Shown here one piece after another: positions 17,447 to 26,095 of a stretch of 64,000 nt of DNA. The DNA comes from Martinezella rhizogenes (GTDB lineage Bacteria > Pseudomonadota > Alphaproteobacteria > Rhizobiales > Rhizobiaceae). Below the pieces are notes generated by a model, which was not told where the DNA came from, made no database searches, and was given only the letters and a program-made list of their open reading frames with translations. Position 1 is the stretch's first letter; the number at the start of each line of letters is the position of its first letter. A program made the translations under genes and the position numbers. Location of the stretch: contig NZ_SGNY01000001.1 in NCBI RefSeq assembly GCF_007002745.1, positions 62,001 through 126,000 of the forward strand. Direction: 5' to 3'.

Positions 17447-17812
17447 ATGACTGGCAACCGTGACGATAGTCTGGACGAGCGTCGCAAACGCCTTGCTGAT
17501 GAGTTGGCAAAGGTGAAAGCGGAGGATGAGGCGGAAGTGAGGGCGGAGACCAACGCTGCGGAAAACCGGAAAGGTTTTGCGATGGCGGTCAAGCTCTCAT
17601 CGGAGTTCATTTCGGCCATCGTGGTCGGCGCTATGCTGGGTTATCTTCTGGACTATTTTGCCGGCACGACGCCGTGGGGGATGATCGTTCTTCTCCTTCT
17701 CGGTTTCTGCGCAGGCGTATTGAATGTGTTGCGCTCGACGGGCGCGGTGGCCAAGCCGCCGTTGCTGGAGAAGGCGGACAGGCGAGACGAGGGTGGAAAA
17801 GACGGCGTTTAA
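17447..17812 (+). CDS. atpI: ATP synthase assembly/protein I
   Basis: AtpI helps assemble the c-ring and may aid Mg handling. The 121-residue protein has a charged N-terminal half (about 1-50, rich in Glu, Arg and Ala). Two membrane segments follow, around FISAIVVGAMLGYLLDYF and GMIVLLLLGFCAGVLNVL, which is the standard AtpI layout. It leads the F0 cluster and sits 60 bp before atpB. Confidence 0.9.
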   Translation: MTGNRDDSLDERRKRLADELAKVKAEDEAEVRAETNAAENRKGFAMAVKLSSEFISAIVVGAMLGYLLDYFAGTTPWGMIVLLLLGFCAGVLNVLRSTGAVAKPPLLEKADRRDEGGKDGV

Positions 17813-17872
17813 GCTGTTTTTTCTTGCAGTTGAGATGCCGCCAAGCGCGGCGACAGGTAAAGAGGGCAGCCG

Positions 17873-18622
17873 GTGGCAAACGATCCGACCCATCAGTTCT
17901 TGGTGCAGCCGATCATTCCGATCGAAATTGGCGGCGTCGATTTTTCCTTCACCAATGCGTCGCTTTTCATGGTTGCGACCGTGGCCGCCGCTTCCGGTTT
18001 CCTTTATTTTGCAACGTCGAACCGCGGTCTGATCCCGACCCGCATGCAGTCCGTTGCTGAAATGTCCTATGAGTTCATCGCCTCCATGCTGCGCGAAGGC
18101 GCCGGCAAAAAAGGCATGGTATTCTTCCCCTTCGTCTTTTCGCTGTTCATGTTCGTGCTGACGGCAAACCTTCTCGGCATGTTCCCGTATTTCTTCACGG
18201 TCACCAGCCAGATCATCGTCACCTTCGCGCTTGCCTGCCTCGTCATCGGCACGGTCGTCGTTTACGGTTTCTACAAGCACGGTCTGCATTTCTTCGGCAT
18301 CTTTGCCCCCTCGGGCGTTCCCAAGGCGCTTTTGCCGCTTGTGGCGTCGATTGAAATGATTTCGTTCCTGTCGCGTCCGATCAGCCTTTCCGTTCGTCTC
18401 TTTGCGAACATGCTGGCCGGCCACATCACGCTCAAGGTTTTCGCAGGCTTCGTCGCCTCCATGGGCGCGCTCGGCGCGCTTGGCATCGGTGGCGCCGTTC
18501 TGCCTCTCATCATGACGGTCGCAATGACCGCTCTCGAATTTCTCGTTGCCTTCCTGCAGGCTTATGTGTTCGCGGTACTGACTTGCATGTACCTGAACGA
18601 CGCCGTGCATGGTGGTCACTGA
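17873..18622 (+). CDS. atpB: ATP synthase F0 subunit a
   Basis: Subunit a forms the two proton half-channels next to the c-ring. The essential arginine lies in [14 protein letters not shown] (about residue 180), and the last helices carry [19 protein letters not shown]. Five to six membrane segments are visible over 249 residues. The start is a GTG at 17873 after AGAGGGCAG. Stop and next gene are 72 bp apart. Confidence 0.97.
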   Translation: MANDPTHQFLVQPIIPIEIGGVDFSFTNASLFMVATVAAASGFLYFATSNRGLIPTRMQSVAEMSYEFIASMLREGAGKKGMVFFPFVFSLFMFVLTANLLGMFPYFFTVTSQIIVTFALACLVIGTVVVYGFYKHGLHFFGIFAPSGVPKALLPLVASIEMISFLSRPISLSVRLFANMLAGHITLKVFAGFVASMGALGALGIGGAVLPLIMTVAMTALEFLVAFLQAYVFAVLTCMYLNDAVHGGH

Positions 18623-18694
18623 GAAGTAAAGTCGCTGGCCCCGGAAACGGGCGTCAAGAATAGCCGCAACAACCAATATCTCAAGGAGTCTCAC

Positions 18695-18922
18695 ATGGAA
18701 GCGGAAGCAGCAAAGTACATCGGCGCAGGTCTCGCATGCCTCGGCATGGCTGGTACGTCCCTCGCACTCGGCCGTATCTTCGGTGATTACCTGTCCGGCG
18801 CACTGCGCAACCCCTCTGCTGCCGACAGCCAGTTCGGCCGTCTGGTATTCGGCTTCGCCGTTACGGAAGCTCTGGGCATCTTCTCGCTGCTCGTTGCTCT
18901 CCTTCTCCTGTTCGCTGTCTGA
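18695..18922 (+). CDS. atpE: ATP synthase F0 subunit c
   Basis: This 75-residue hairpin of two membrane helices has the polar loop RNPSA and the proton-binding Glu in FAVTEALGIFSLLVALLLLF (about residue 58). Use of Glu, not Asp, is usual in alphaproteobacteria. There is no sodium-site signature that I can recognise. A strong AAGGAG precedes the ATG. Confidence 0.97.
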   Translation: MEAEAAKYIGAGLACLGMAGTSLALGRIFGDYLSGALRNPSAADSQFGRLVFGFAVTEALGIFSLLVALLLLFAV

Positions 18923-19001
18923 TAACGGCATCAGGTCTGGATCACGGCCCGCGAATGGCGTGCCGTGATCCTTCGCATTTGCAGTCCCCCTGGAGGTGAG
19001 C

Positions 19002-19643
19002 ATGTTCGTGACCGAGGCTTATGCCCAGTCAGCACCGACCGTAGGTGAAACGCATACGGAAACTCCGGCCGTTGGCCAGCCGCAACCGGAAGCCACGCAC
19101 ACGGAAACCGGTGTAGCGCATGGTGCCGAACACGGTGCTTCCGGCGTTTTCCCGCCGTTCGACCAGTCTACTTATGCATCGCAGGTCCTTTGGCTGGCGA
19201 TCACGTTTGGCCTTTTTTATCTGCTCATGCAGAAGGTCATCGTTCCGCGCGTCGGCGGCATTCTCGAAAACCGTCACGGACGCATCGCACAGGATCTCGA
19301 CGAAGCGGCACGGCTGAAAACCGAAGCTGACGCAGCCGTCGAAACCTATGAAAAAGAACTCGCGGCAGCCCGCGCCAAGGCAAGCTCGATCGGCTCCGCG
19401 GCACGTGACGCCGCCAAGGCCAAGGCTGACGCCGACCGCGCCGCCATCGAGGCAGGACTTGCTGAAAAGCTCGCCGCCGCCGAAAAGCGCATTGCCGGCA
19501 TCCGGGACCAGGCTTTCGCCGATGTCGGCGCCATTGCCGAGGAAACCGCGACCGCGATCGTCGACCAACTGGTTGGCGCCAAGGTCAAGGACACCGACGT
19601 CAAGGCCGCCATTGCCGCCGCTTCTAGCGTAAAGGGAGCCTGA
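19002..19643 (+). CDS. ATP synthase F0 subunit b'
   Basis: This is the second, divergent b-type stator subunit found in alphaproteobacteria and phototrophs (named atpF', atpF2 or atpG in different annotations). A 60-residue alanine/threonine/histidine-rich N-terminal extension precedes the membrane anchor [21 protein letters not shown] long alanine/glutamate coiled coil runs to the end. The ATG at 19002 follows TGGAGGTGAG; a GTG at 18996 is in frame but overlaps that ribosome site. It ends two bases before atpF. Confidence 0.92.
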   Translation: MFVTEAYAQSAPTVGETHTETPAVGQPQPEATHTETGVAHGAEHGASGVFPPFDQSTYASQVLWLAITFGLFYLLMQKVIVPRVGGILENRHGRIAQDLDEAARLKTEADAAVETYEKELAAARAKASSIGSAARDAAKAKADADRAAIEAGLAEKLAAAEKRIAGIRDQAFADVGAIAEETATAIVDQLVGAKVKDTDVKAAIAAASSVKGA

Positions 19644-19644
19644 C

Positions 19645-20130
19645 ATGGCATTTGATGCATCATTTTTCGCTCTTGTCGGTCTCGTCCTTTTCTTTGTCCT
19701 GATCGCCTATCTCAAGGTTCCGGGCATGCTCTCCAAGTCTCTGGACGAACGCGCCCAGAACATTCAGGACGAGCTGGCCGAAGCCAAGCGCCTGCGTGAA
19801 GAGGCCCAGCACCTGCTGGCCGAATATCAGCGCAAGCGCAAGGAAGCCGAAGCAGAAGCCGCCGGCATCGTTGCCGCCGCTGAACGCGAAGCCGCTGCCC
19901 TGACGGAAGAAGCCAAGCAGAAGACGGAAGAATTCGTCGCCCGCCGCACGGCTCTGTCGGAACAGAAGATCAAGCAGGCCGAAGAAGACGCCATCGGCGC
20001 CGTCCGCGCCGCCGCCGTTGACATCGCCATTGCCGCTTCCGAGAAGCTGCTGGCCGAAAAGACCACGGCTGCCGCAAAGGCCAAGCTTTTCACCGCCACG
20101 ATCGGCGAAGTGAAGTCGAAGCTGAACTGA
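19645..20130 (+). CDS. atpF: ATP synthase F0 subunit b
   Basis: Subunit b has a single N-terminal helix (FALVGLVLFFVLIAYL, about 7-23) and a long coiled-coil stator rich in Ala, Glu and Lys, 161 residues in all. The start follows the b' stop by one base, which suggests coupled translation. It closes the operon: a strong terminator follows at once, and the F1 genes are not in the window, as expected for the split arrangement in alphaproteobacteria. Confidence 0.95.
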   Translation: MAFDASFFALVGLVLFFVLIAYLKVPGMLSKSLDERAQNIQDELAEAKRLREEAQHLLAEYQRKRKEAEAEAAGIVAAAEREAAALTEEAKQKTEEFVARRTALSEQKIKQAEEDAIGAVRAAAVDIAIAASEKLLAEKTTAAAKAKLFTATIGEVKSKLN

Positions 20131-20150
20131 GATTTATCTCGGTATTGTTC

Positions 20151-20186
20151 AAAACCCCTCCGGCGCGAGCCGTGAGGGGTTTTTTC
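20151..20186 (+). terminator. Rho-independent terminator of the F0 operon
   Basis: Arms AAAACCCCTC (20151-20160) and GAGGGGTTTT (20174-20183) enclose a 13-base loop and run into a T-tract. It begins 20 bp after the atpF stop. Confidence 0.9.
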
Positions 20187-20472
20187 GTCTGGGCCCCAGG
20201 GATTGGTTAGAAATATGGCACCGACAGGCCTGTCGAAATGCTGTTCTTTTAGTGGGCCACCCATACAAACGGTCAGCTTGCGGGGGGCAGGTTAAAGGGA
20301 CGGGTATTGGCAAACTTTGGGGTTTGGCTTTCTGGACCCTAAATATTCGATGGCGCGTCCGCGTTCACCAGCAACGATTATTGCCGCAGCAGCAGATTTC
20401 CCTATTCTACGGAGCAAGCGACTAGGTCGCGATGCTGAGACAGCCTCATGAAGCTCCGCAGGACATAGCCAA
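20187..20472. other. A+T-richer intergenic region after the atp operon
   Basis: Together with the atp terminator this makes about 340 bp without a gene. The composition is richer in A+T than the flanking genes and continues so into the next gene. No repeat, attachment site or tRNA is seen. Confidence 0.5.
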
Positions 20473-21456
20473 ATGATCGACTTTTATCCGCTGTATTCTA
20501 CCCCACAGAGTGAAGCGATCGAAGATTTTATCAATCGGCACTACGAACTAAAACAACCTGTATCCTGTAAGCTGCTTCAGCGTGGATTTAACGACGTTTA
20601 TCTCGTCACCGTGAACGACAGCGAGCGTTATGTGTTTCGGCTTTCCCACCGTCGTTCCCGTGGCGCAGCCGACGTCAAAAGCGAAACTGCATTTCTGTCC
20701 CATCTCTCGAAATCAGGAGTTCCAGTTGCCGGGCCAGTTCCGACACGTGACGGCGCTTTCTTCGTCCGAGGCCAGGCGCTGGAAGGTGCGCGCGAGGGCG
20801 TGCTTTTTGACGCGCTTGGTGGGCGTGAAGTGCATGCCGCTGATGCTGGTGATGCTCGGGCTAACGGAAAGACCCTCGCTCTCGTGCACAACGCGGCAGA
20901 GACATTTTCCATTGGCGAAACGCTATATCGGCTTGATCTCGAACATTTGTTGCATCGGCCTCTCGCACGAATACGCGACAGCGGAATTGTGGATGATGCG
21001 CAGGTTCTCGTTGATCTTCAAGACATCGCCAAGCGCGCAGCAACGGCGATCGAAGCGGCCGGTGATCTGACTTGGACATATTGTCATGGAGATTGTCACG
21101 GTTTCAATTCGCGTATCAATGAGGCTGGTGAAGCTGTATTCTTCGACTTTGATGATGGAGGTCCGGGGTATCTCGCTTATGATCTCGCTGTCTTCCTCTG
21201 GGCTCAAATCTCCTTTGGCCGGGAACAGATTACCGTCTGGCACGCCTTCGTGGATGGGTATCGGGCAATTCGGCCGATATCGCCTGACGACTTCGAAGCG
21301 GCGCTGAGGTTTGTGACGGTTCGTCACCTATGGCTTATGGGTGAACACGCAAGCCGAACCCACGAATGGGGAAGCAACTCTGTCGAATGGATTCCGAGGC
21401 AGGTCAATTTTCTCACCCAGTGGGAGATCGATCGATTTTCCGATCGTCTGTTCTGA
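20473..21456 (+). CDS. APH-family phosphotransferase-like protein (possible acquired gene)
   Basis: The 327-residue protein has the aminoglycoside phosphotransferase/choline kinase fold. The catalytic loop CHGDCHGFN (about 212-220, Asp as base, Asn for Mg) and FFDFDDGGPG (about 231) are present, as is an N-terminal FNDVYLV nucleotide loop. The substrate is unknown; a small alcohol or drug is possible, and homoserine-kinase or SrkA-like roles cannot be excluded. The gene stands alone between the atp terminator and rnhB. Its A+T-richer leader and first part differ from its neighbours, hinting at transfer. Confidence 0.75.
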   Translation: MIDFYPLYSTPQSEAIEDFINRHYELKQPVSCKLLQRGFNDVYLVTVNDSERYVFRLSHRRSRGAADVKSETAFLSHLSKSGVPVAGPVPTRDGAFFVRGQALEGAREGVLFDALGGREVHAADAGDARANGKTLALVHNAAETFSIGETLYRLDLEHLLHRPLARIRDSGIVDDAQVLVDLQDIAKRAATAIEAAGDLTWTYCHGDCHGFNSRINEAGEAVFFDFDDGGPGYLAYDLAVFLWAQISFGREQITVWHAFVDGYRAIRPISPDDFEAALRFVTVRHLWLMGEHASRTHEWGSNSVEWIPRQVNFLTQWEIDRFSDRLF

Positions 21457-21628
21457 GGCTGACGCCATCATGCCATGCTGAAAAGACTGGCTGCTCTCTG
21501 TTTCAGACAAAGTGGCGTCCTGACTTGCACCCGCTTCCGGGCTTTATCCGTGTCGATGTATTTTGCATTGCGAAGGTGCTGATCGAACAAATTTATCTGA
21601 ATCACGAGTTGCGTCCGTCGCGCCACGA

Positions 21629-22282
21629 TCAATCCCGCTTCAGCGGCCTGAAACTCATCCTGTGCAGCGGGCAGGGCCCATGGCTTTCGATGGCGCGAAG
21701 ATGGGCCGGTGTGCCGTAACCGGCATGGCCCTCAAAGCCGTAGGACGAATGCACCAAACCGGCGCGCTCCATCATCCGGTCACGGGTCACCTTGGCGATG
21801 ATCGAGGCGGCGGCGATGGAGAGGGAGCGGGAATCGCCCTTGATAACGGCCTTGGCTTCGCAGGTGATGCCCGGCGGCCTGTCGCGGCCATCGGCCAGCA
21901 CGAGGGCGGGGGAGGTTTCGAGGCCGAGTACGGCGCGGCGCATGGCGTCGAGGCTGGCGCGCAGGATATTCATGCTGTCGATCAGGCCTGGGCCGGAGGA
22001 GGCGACCGATACGATCGATGTTTCCATGATCTGGACAAAGAGGCTTTCCCGTTTCAGCTTCGTCAGCTTCTTGGAATCGTCCATACCCTCAGGAATATTG
22101 TCCGGATCGAGGATGACGGCTGCTGCAACCACCGGGCCGGCGAGCGGCCCGCGGCCTGCCTCATCCGTACCCGCCACGGGCCAGAGCCCCTTCTTTTTTG
22201 CTTCAAGTTCGAAGGAGAAATCCGGGCCGGTATCGGCGAGATCGAAGAGGACAGGAGAATCGGGTGGTGCGCGGCGTTTCAT
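21629..22282 (-). CDS. rnhB: Ribonuclease HII
   Basis: RNase HII nicks the 5' side of ribonucleotides in DNA and removes RNA from RNA-DNA hybrids. The active site is clear: [17 protein letters not shown] (Asp-Glu-Gly), MDDSKKLT, and the Asp of LVLADGRD, with [21 protein letters not shown] following. The ATG at 22282 gives 217 residues, the normal size. A start at 22318 would add 12 residues without a ribosome site. It is followed upstream by a 338-bp gap. Confidence 0.95.
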   Translation of the reverse strand: MKRRAPPDSPVLFDLADTGPDFSFELEAKKKGLWPVAGTDEAGRGPLAGPVVAAAVILDPDNIPEGMDDSKKLTKLKRESLFVQIMETSIVSVASSGPGLIDSMNILRASLDAMRRAVLGLETSPALVLADGRDRPPGITCEAKAVIKGDSRSLSIAAASIIAKVTRDRMMERAGLVHSSYGFEGHAGYGTPAHLRAIESHGPCPLHRMSFRPLKRD

Positions 22283-22620
22283 GCGGCGAAACTTGCACAC
22301 ACACCCGATCTTCTGCAAGCCCCCGGAGGCGGGCGATGACAGGCAGGGTAAGCCGGGTCGAGGGGGCGTGGCTCACTATGCCCTTCAGGTCATCATGACC
22401 TTTGATCCTCCAACGGGGCGGCGGAGGAAAAACGATCGCACGCGAGGCGGCGGTTCCGGGGGGCAATGTCCGGCTGGCCAGGGAAAACCCGCCGGGCATT
22501 TCGTGGAGAGCGTGGCCGCCCGAGGGGAAGAGGCCAGCGCTCCTTGTCGTGTTCCATCTGATATCGTCGCACCCGCTGTGTGGCGCTTCGATCAGGCAGG
22601 ATATTTTCAGCGTCCGTTTT
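22283..22620. other. Intergenic region radical SAM gene-rnhB
   Basis: No believable gene is seen. It contains a perfect 15-bp palindrome, AGGTCAT-C-ATGACCT at 22387-22401. A short hairpin with TCCTCC/GGAGGA arms follows at about 22407-22429. Both flanking genes are on the minus strand, so this is the rnhB leader. Confidence 0.5.
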
Positions 22621-23778
22621 TTAAAGCAGCGACAATTGCACTCCTGCGCCGCCCGGCGGCACGAAGAGATCATCGCGCAGATGAATGCCGCGGCGGATGA
22701 GGCCAAGCCGTTTCGTTGCCATTTCGAAACGCCTGCCAATCTGCCAGGCGTAAGGGCCGGCGCCCTTCATGCGTTTCCCGAACTCCGCATCATAATCCTT
22801 GCCGTCGCGCATGGAGCGCACCAGTGACATGACGTGACGATAGCGGTCCGGATAGTTGCGCAGCAGCCAGTCGCGGAAGAGCGGGCTCACCTCCAGCGGT
22901 AGGCGCAGCAACACGTAAGATGCTTCGCTCGCACCGGCGGCCTTGCCGGCTTCCAGAATCCGTTCGATCTCATGATCGTTGAGTGCCGGAATGACGGGTG
23001 CCATCATCACGGCAACCGGAATGCCCGCCTCCGTCAGCGCCTTGACCGCTTCCAGCCGCTTTTCCGGGGTGGCGGCGCGTGGCTCCATGTTGCGCGAGAG
23101 CTTACGGTCCAGCGTCGTCACGGAAATGCCGACCTTGGCGAGACCCTTTTTGGCCATGGGGGCCAGAATGTCGATATCCCGCTTGATCAGCGCCGATTTG
23201 GTGACGATGGCGACGGGATGGTCGGCCTTGGCCAGCACTTCCAGTATCTGCCGCATGATGCGCCATTCGCGCTCGATTGGCTGATAAGGATCGGTATTGG
23301 TGCCGATGGCGATCACCCGCGGCTTGTAACCCGGTTTTGCCAGTTCTCTTTCCAGAAGCTTCGCCGCATCCGGCTTGGCAAACAGCTTCGATTCGAAATC
23401 CAGCCCGGCCGAAAGACCCATATAGCTGTGCGTAGGCCTTGCGAAACAATAGATGCAGCCATGTTCGCAGCCGCGATAGGGGTTGATGGAGCGATCGAAC
23501 GGAATATCGGGCGATTCGTTGCGGGTGATGATGCTGCGCGGTTTTTCCACCTGCACCTCGGTGCGGAATTCCGGCATGTCTTCGAGTGTCTGCCAGCCAT
23601 CGTCGAAAACTTCGCGCTGCAGGGCCTCGAAGCGGCCATCCGGATTGATCCCGGCGCCACGGCCGCGACGACGGTCGATCTCGACCCGCAGGCCCGATGA
23701 ATCGGCCAGCGCATTGGCAATATCTGGCATATGGCTCGGCTGGAAGGCAGCCTGCCCCGAAAGCGTATGGTTTCTCAT
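22621..23778 (-). CDS. PA0069-type radical SAM protein (spore photoproduct lyase-related)
   Basis: This 385-residue radical S-adenosylmethionine protein binds a 4Fe-4S cluster through CEHGCIYCFARP (CxxxCxxC, about residue 113). The NPYRGCEHGCIYCFARPTH layout and later GTNTDPYQPIE and ISVTTLDRKL match the conserved PA0069/Rv2578c family, which is related to spore photoproduct lyase. The biochemical role of that family is not established. A LexA-type box (23892-23906) lies 114 bp before its start, which suggests DNA-damage induction and perhaps a repair role. Confidence 0.85.
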   Translation of the reverse strand: MRNHTLSGQAAFQPSHMPDIANALADSSGLRVEIDRRRGRGAGINPDGRFEALQREVFDDGWQTLEDMPEFRTEVQVEKPRSIITRNESPDIPFDRSINPYRGCEHGCIYCFARPTHSYMGLSAGLDFESKLFAKPDAAKLLERELAKPGYKPRVIAIGTNTDPYQPIEREWRIMRQILEVLAKADHPVAIVTKSALIKRDIDILAPMAKKGLAKVGISVTTLDRKLSRNMEPRAATPEKRLEAVKALTEAGIPVAVMMAPVIPALNDHEIERILEAGKAAGASEASYVLLRLPLEVSPLFRDWLLRNYPDRYRHVMSLVRSMRDGKDYDAEFGKRMKGAGPYAWQIGRRFEMATKRLGLIRRGIHLRDDLFVPPGGAGVQLSLL

Positions 23779-23891
23779 CTGGATGCTCCCGGGCGCCGCG
23801 CGCCTGAAGGCCCGCCAAACACCCTAAACCGTTTCCGTTCGAACAGGCTTTCTTCCCCTCTTCGATGATTAAATTCCTAACGCAAAAATGA

Positions 23892-23906
23892 GAACAATAC
23901 AAGAAC
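23892..23906 (-). promoter_or_regulatory. LexA (SOS) box upstream of the radical SAM gene
   Basis: GAAC-AATACAA-GAAC, read as GTTC-TTGTATT-GTTC on the gene's strand, is the alphaproteobacterial LexA consensus GTTC-N7-GTTC with an A+T-rich spacer. It lies 114 bp from the start of the minus-strand gene and 152 bp from the plus-strand glycosyltransferase-like gene, so either could be the target. Confidence 0.65.
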
Positions 23907-24057
23907 AAAAATGCAGAACCGATATTTGTCCACATCCCGGCAGGGAAAGGTTGGGGGAGTGATTTCGCCGCGGGGCGGGGGTGCCGATCCGCACCGGGAA
24001 TGGCGGATTTTACCACGATGGGAATAGTGGCAATTTATTGTGCGATGCGTTAGAGCT

Positions 24058-24582
24058 ATGCATATGTTGACAGTCATAATGGAATGCCGGGATCAGGAAC
24101 CGGAGCTGGCGCATACCTTGTCTGCGCTTGTAACCGGTGCCGTGGAAGGGCTTGTAAGCGATGTGGTGATCCTTGATCACGGTTCGCGCGATGGATCGTC
24201 GCGTGTCGCCGATGCCGCCGGTTGCCGCTTTTATGGGCAATGGGACATTGAAGATGTCATGCGCTCTGCGCGCGGACAGTGGATATTGCTGGTGGAGCCG
24301 GGTGCGCGGCCGCAAAGCGGCTGGATTGAGGAAATACTGGAATATGTGACGGTGTGTGCGGAGCCGGCGCGTTTTTCGCCGTCCCGTTACCACAAGCGCC
24401 CATTCTTCAGCCGAATCATGCGTCGTCCGCCGCCACTGGAACATGGCTATCTGATGCCGAAGAAACATGCGGTGGCGATTGCGAAATCCGGCATGGGCCT
24501 GACGCAGTTCGTCCATGCGCAAAAGCCGCGTCGCCTGAATGCGGAACTGGTTCCTGCCTGGACCACGCGACCTTCAAACTAA
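24058..24582 (+). CDS. Small glycosyltransferase family 2-like protein
   Basis: The short protein (about 174 residues) starts LTVIMECRDQEPELAHTLSALV and has VILDHGSRDGSS, which matches the nucleotide-sugar strand of GT-A glycosyltransferases. GQWILLVEPGARPQSGWIEEI follows at the place of the DxD loop, but with EPGA instead of DxD. It may therefore be inactive, or bind a partner. It has no membrane helix. ATGs at 24058 and 24064 are equally possible. It converges with the oxidase gene downstream. Confidence 0.65.
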   Translation: MHMLTVIMECRDQEPELAHTLSALVTGAVEGLVSDVVILDHGSRDGSSRVADAAGCRFYGQWDIEDVMRSARGQWILLVEPGARPQSGWIEEILEYVTVCAEPARFSPSRYHKRPFFSRIMRRPPPLEHGYLMPKKHAVAIAKSGMGLTQFVHAQKPRRLNAELVPAWTTRPSN

Positions 24583-24607
24583 GCTCGAGAATGATGCTCG
24601 CTCCCGT

Positions 24608-26044
24608 TTAGCCGGCGGCAAGCACCTTGCCGGGGTTCATGATGCCGGCGGGGTCGAATGCGTGCTTGATACGGCGCATCAGGTCCATTTCGATGCCGTG
24701 CCGAATGGCGGCCAACTCGTCGCGTTTCAGCTGGCCAATGCCATGTTCGGCGGAAATGGAGCCGCCGAGCGACAGAACGATGCCGTGGACGATCTCGTTC
24801 ATGTCCCGCCAGCGGCCGAGGAATTCGGCTTTGTCGGCACCCACCGGCTGGGAAATATTGTAATGGATGTTGCCGTCGCCAAGATGGCCGAAGGCGCAGA
24901 CGCGGGCGCCGGGAATAGCGGCGATAACCGCCTTTTCCGCCGTCGCCATGAATTCCGGTATTTTCGAGACCGGCACGGAAACGTCATGCTTGATCGAGCC
25001 ACCTTCCGGCTTCTGCGCATCCGACATGCTTTCGCGCATGTGCCACAGCGCCTGCCGCTGGGCTTCTGACGCGGCAATCACCGCATCCGCAACCAGCCCG
25101 GCCTCAAAACCGCGCTCCAGCAGCGATTGCATCATCGTCTCGGCCGTCTCCGCCGAATCGGAGGTGGAGATATCGATGAGCGCGTACCAGTCATGCGGCG
25201 TCTGCAGCGGGTCGCGCACGCCGGGAATATGTTTCGTGGTGAATTCGACGCCGATGCGCGGCATCAGTTCGAAGCCGGTCAGCGCCGTGCCGCAGAGGTT
25301 CGAGGCCATTTCGAACAGCTTCAATGCGTCTTCGGTGGAACCGAGCCCGGCAAACGCCACCTGATGACCGAGCGGCTTCGGGAACAGCTTCAGCACCGCG
25401 CCGGTGATGATGCCGAGCGTGCCTTCCGAACCGATGAAGAGGTCGCGCAGGTCGTAACCCGTATTGTCTTTTTTCAGCCGGCGCAGCCCGTTCCAGATCT
25501 CACCGGTCGGCAGGACGACTTCAAGCCCGAGGCAGAGCTGGCGCATATTGCCATAGGCAAGCACCGCCGTGCCGCCGGCATTGGTGGCGAGATTGCCGCC
25601 GATGCGGCAGGAACCTTGTGAGCCGAGCGACAGCGGGAACATCCGCTCCACTGTCTTCGCTGCCTTATGGATGTCATCAAGAATGCAGCCGGCATCGGCG
25701 ACTATGACATTGGCGACCGGATCGATATCGCGGATACGATTCATGCGCTCCAGCGACAGGATGATGTCGGTGCCTTCGGACCGGGGCGTCTGGCCGCCGA
25801 CAAGCCCGGTATTGCCGGTCTGCGGCACGATGGGGGTGCCGGTCTCGCTGGCGAGCTTCAGGATGGCGGCAACCTCTTCAACCGAACCGGGCTTGATGAG
25901 CAGCGGCGAGGCGCCACGATAAAGCCCGCGATTTTCCACCAGACGCAGCGCCATTTCCGCCGGGTCGCGCACCGCATTTTTATCACCGACAATGGCGGTG
26001 AAGCGGTCGAGGATGTCGGAGGAGGGAATGGCGGTGGTCGTCAT
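24608..26044 (-). CDS. GlcD-type FAD-linked 2-hydroxyacid oxidase
   Basis: The N-terminal FAD-binding_4 domain contains PQTGNTGLVGGQTP and LGSQGSCRIGGNLATNAGG. The C-terminal domain has FGHLGDGNIHYN and SAEHGIGQLKR, the metal and substrate motifs of D-2-hydroxyacid dehydrogenases. At 478 residues it fits D-lactate/D-2-hydroxyglutarate dehydrogenase-type enzymes more than GlcD of a glcDEF complex, since no glcE or glcF is adjacent. The electron acceptor is unknown. It follows the Sua5 gene by 51 bp on the same strand. Confidence 0.88.
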   Translation of the reverse strand: MTTTAIPSSDILDRFTAIVGDKNAVRDPAEMALRLVENRGLYRGASPLLIKPGSVEEVAAILKLASETGTPIVPQTGNTGLVGGQTPRSEGTDIILSLERMNRIRDIDPVANVIVADAGCILDDIHKAAKTVERMFPLSLGSQGSCRIGGNLATNAGGTAVLAYGNMRQLCLGLEVVLPTGEIWNGLRRLKKDNTGYDLRDLFIGSEGTLGIITGAVLKLFPKPLGHQVAFAGLGSTEDALKLFEMASNLCGTALTGFELMPRIGVEFTTKHIPGVRDPLQTPHDWYALIDISTSDSAETAETMMQSLLERGFEAGLVADAVIAASEAQRQALWHMRESMSDAQKPEGGSIKHDVSVPVSKIPEFMATAEKAVIAAIPGARVCAFGHLGDGNIHYNISQPVGADKAEFLGRWRDMNEIVHGIVLSLGGSISAEHGIGQLKRDELAAIRHGIEMDLMRRIKHAFDPAGIMNPGKVLAAG

Positions 26045-26095
26045 GGGCGGCGTCTCGCTGTCGTTTGAAACATGGGCGAAAGGGGTTAAGTGGCG

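Noticed and set aside
17597..19003. A 468-codon minus-strand frame across the atp genes
   Set aside because: It spans three plus-strand F0 genes and their gaps and is rich in Arg, Glu and His, as expected of an antisense shadow.
20187..20472. tRNA gene or attachment site flanking the phosphotransferase gene
   Set aside because: No cloverleaf, CCA end or direct repeat could be found in the region.
22621..24016. A 304-codon minus-strand frame over the radical SAM gene start
   Set aside because: It runs in another frame than the radical SAM gene and shows no domain; the radical SAM frame carries the CxxxCxxC motif.
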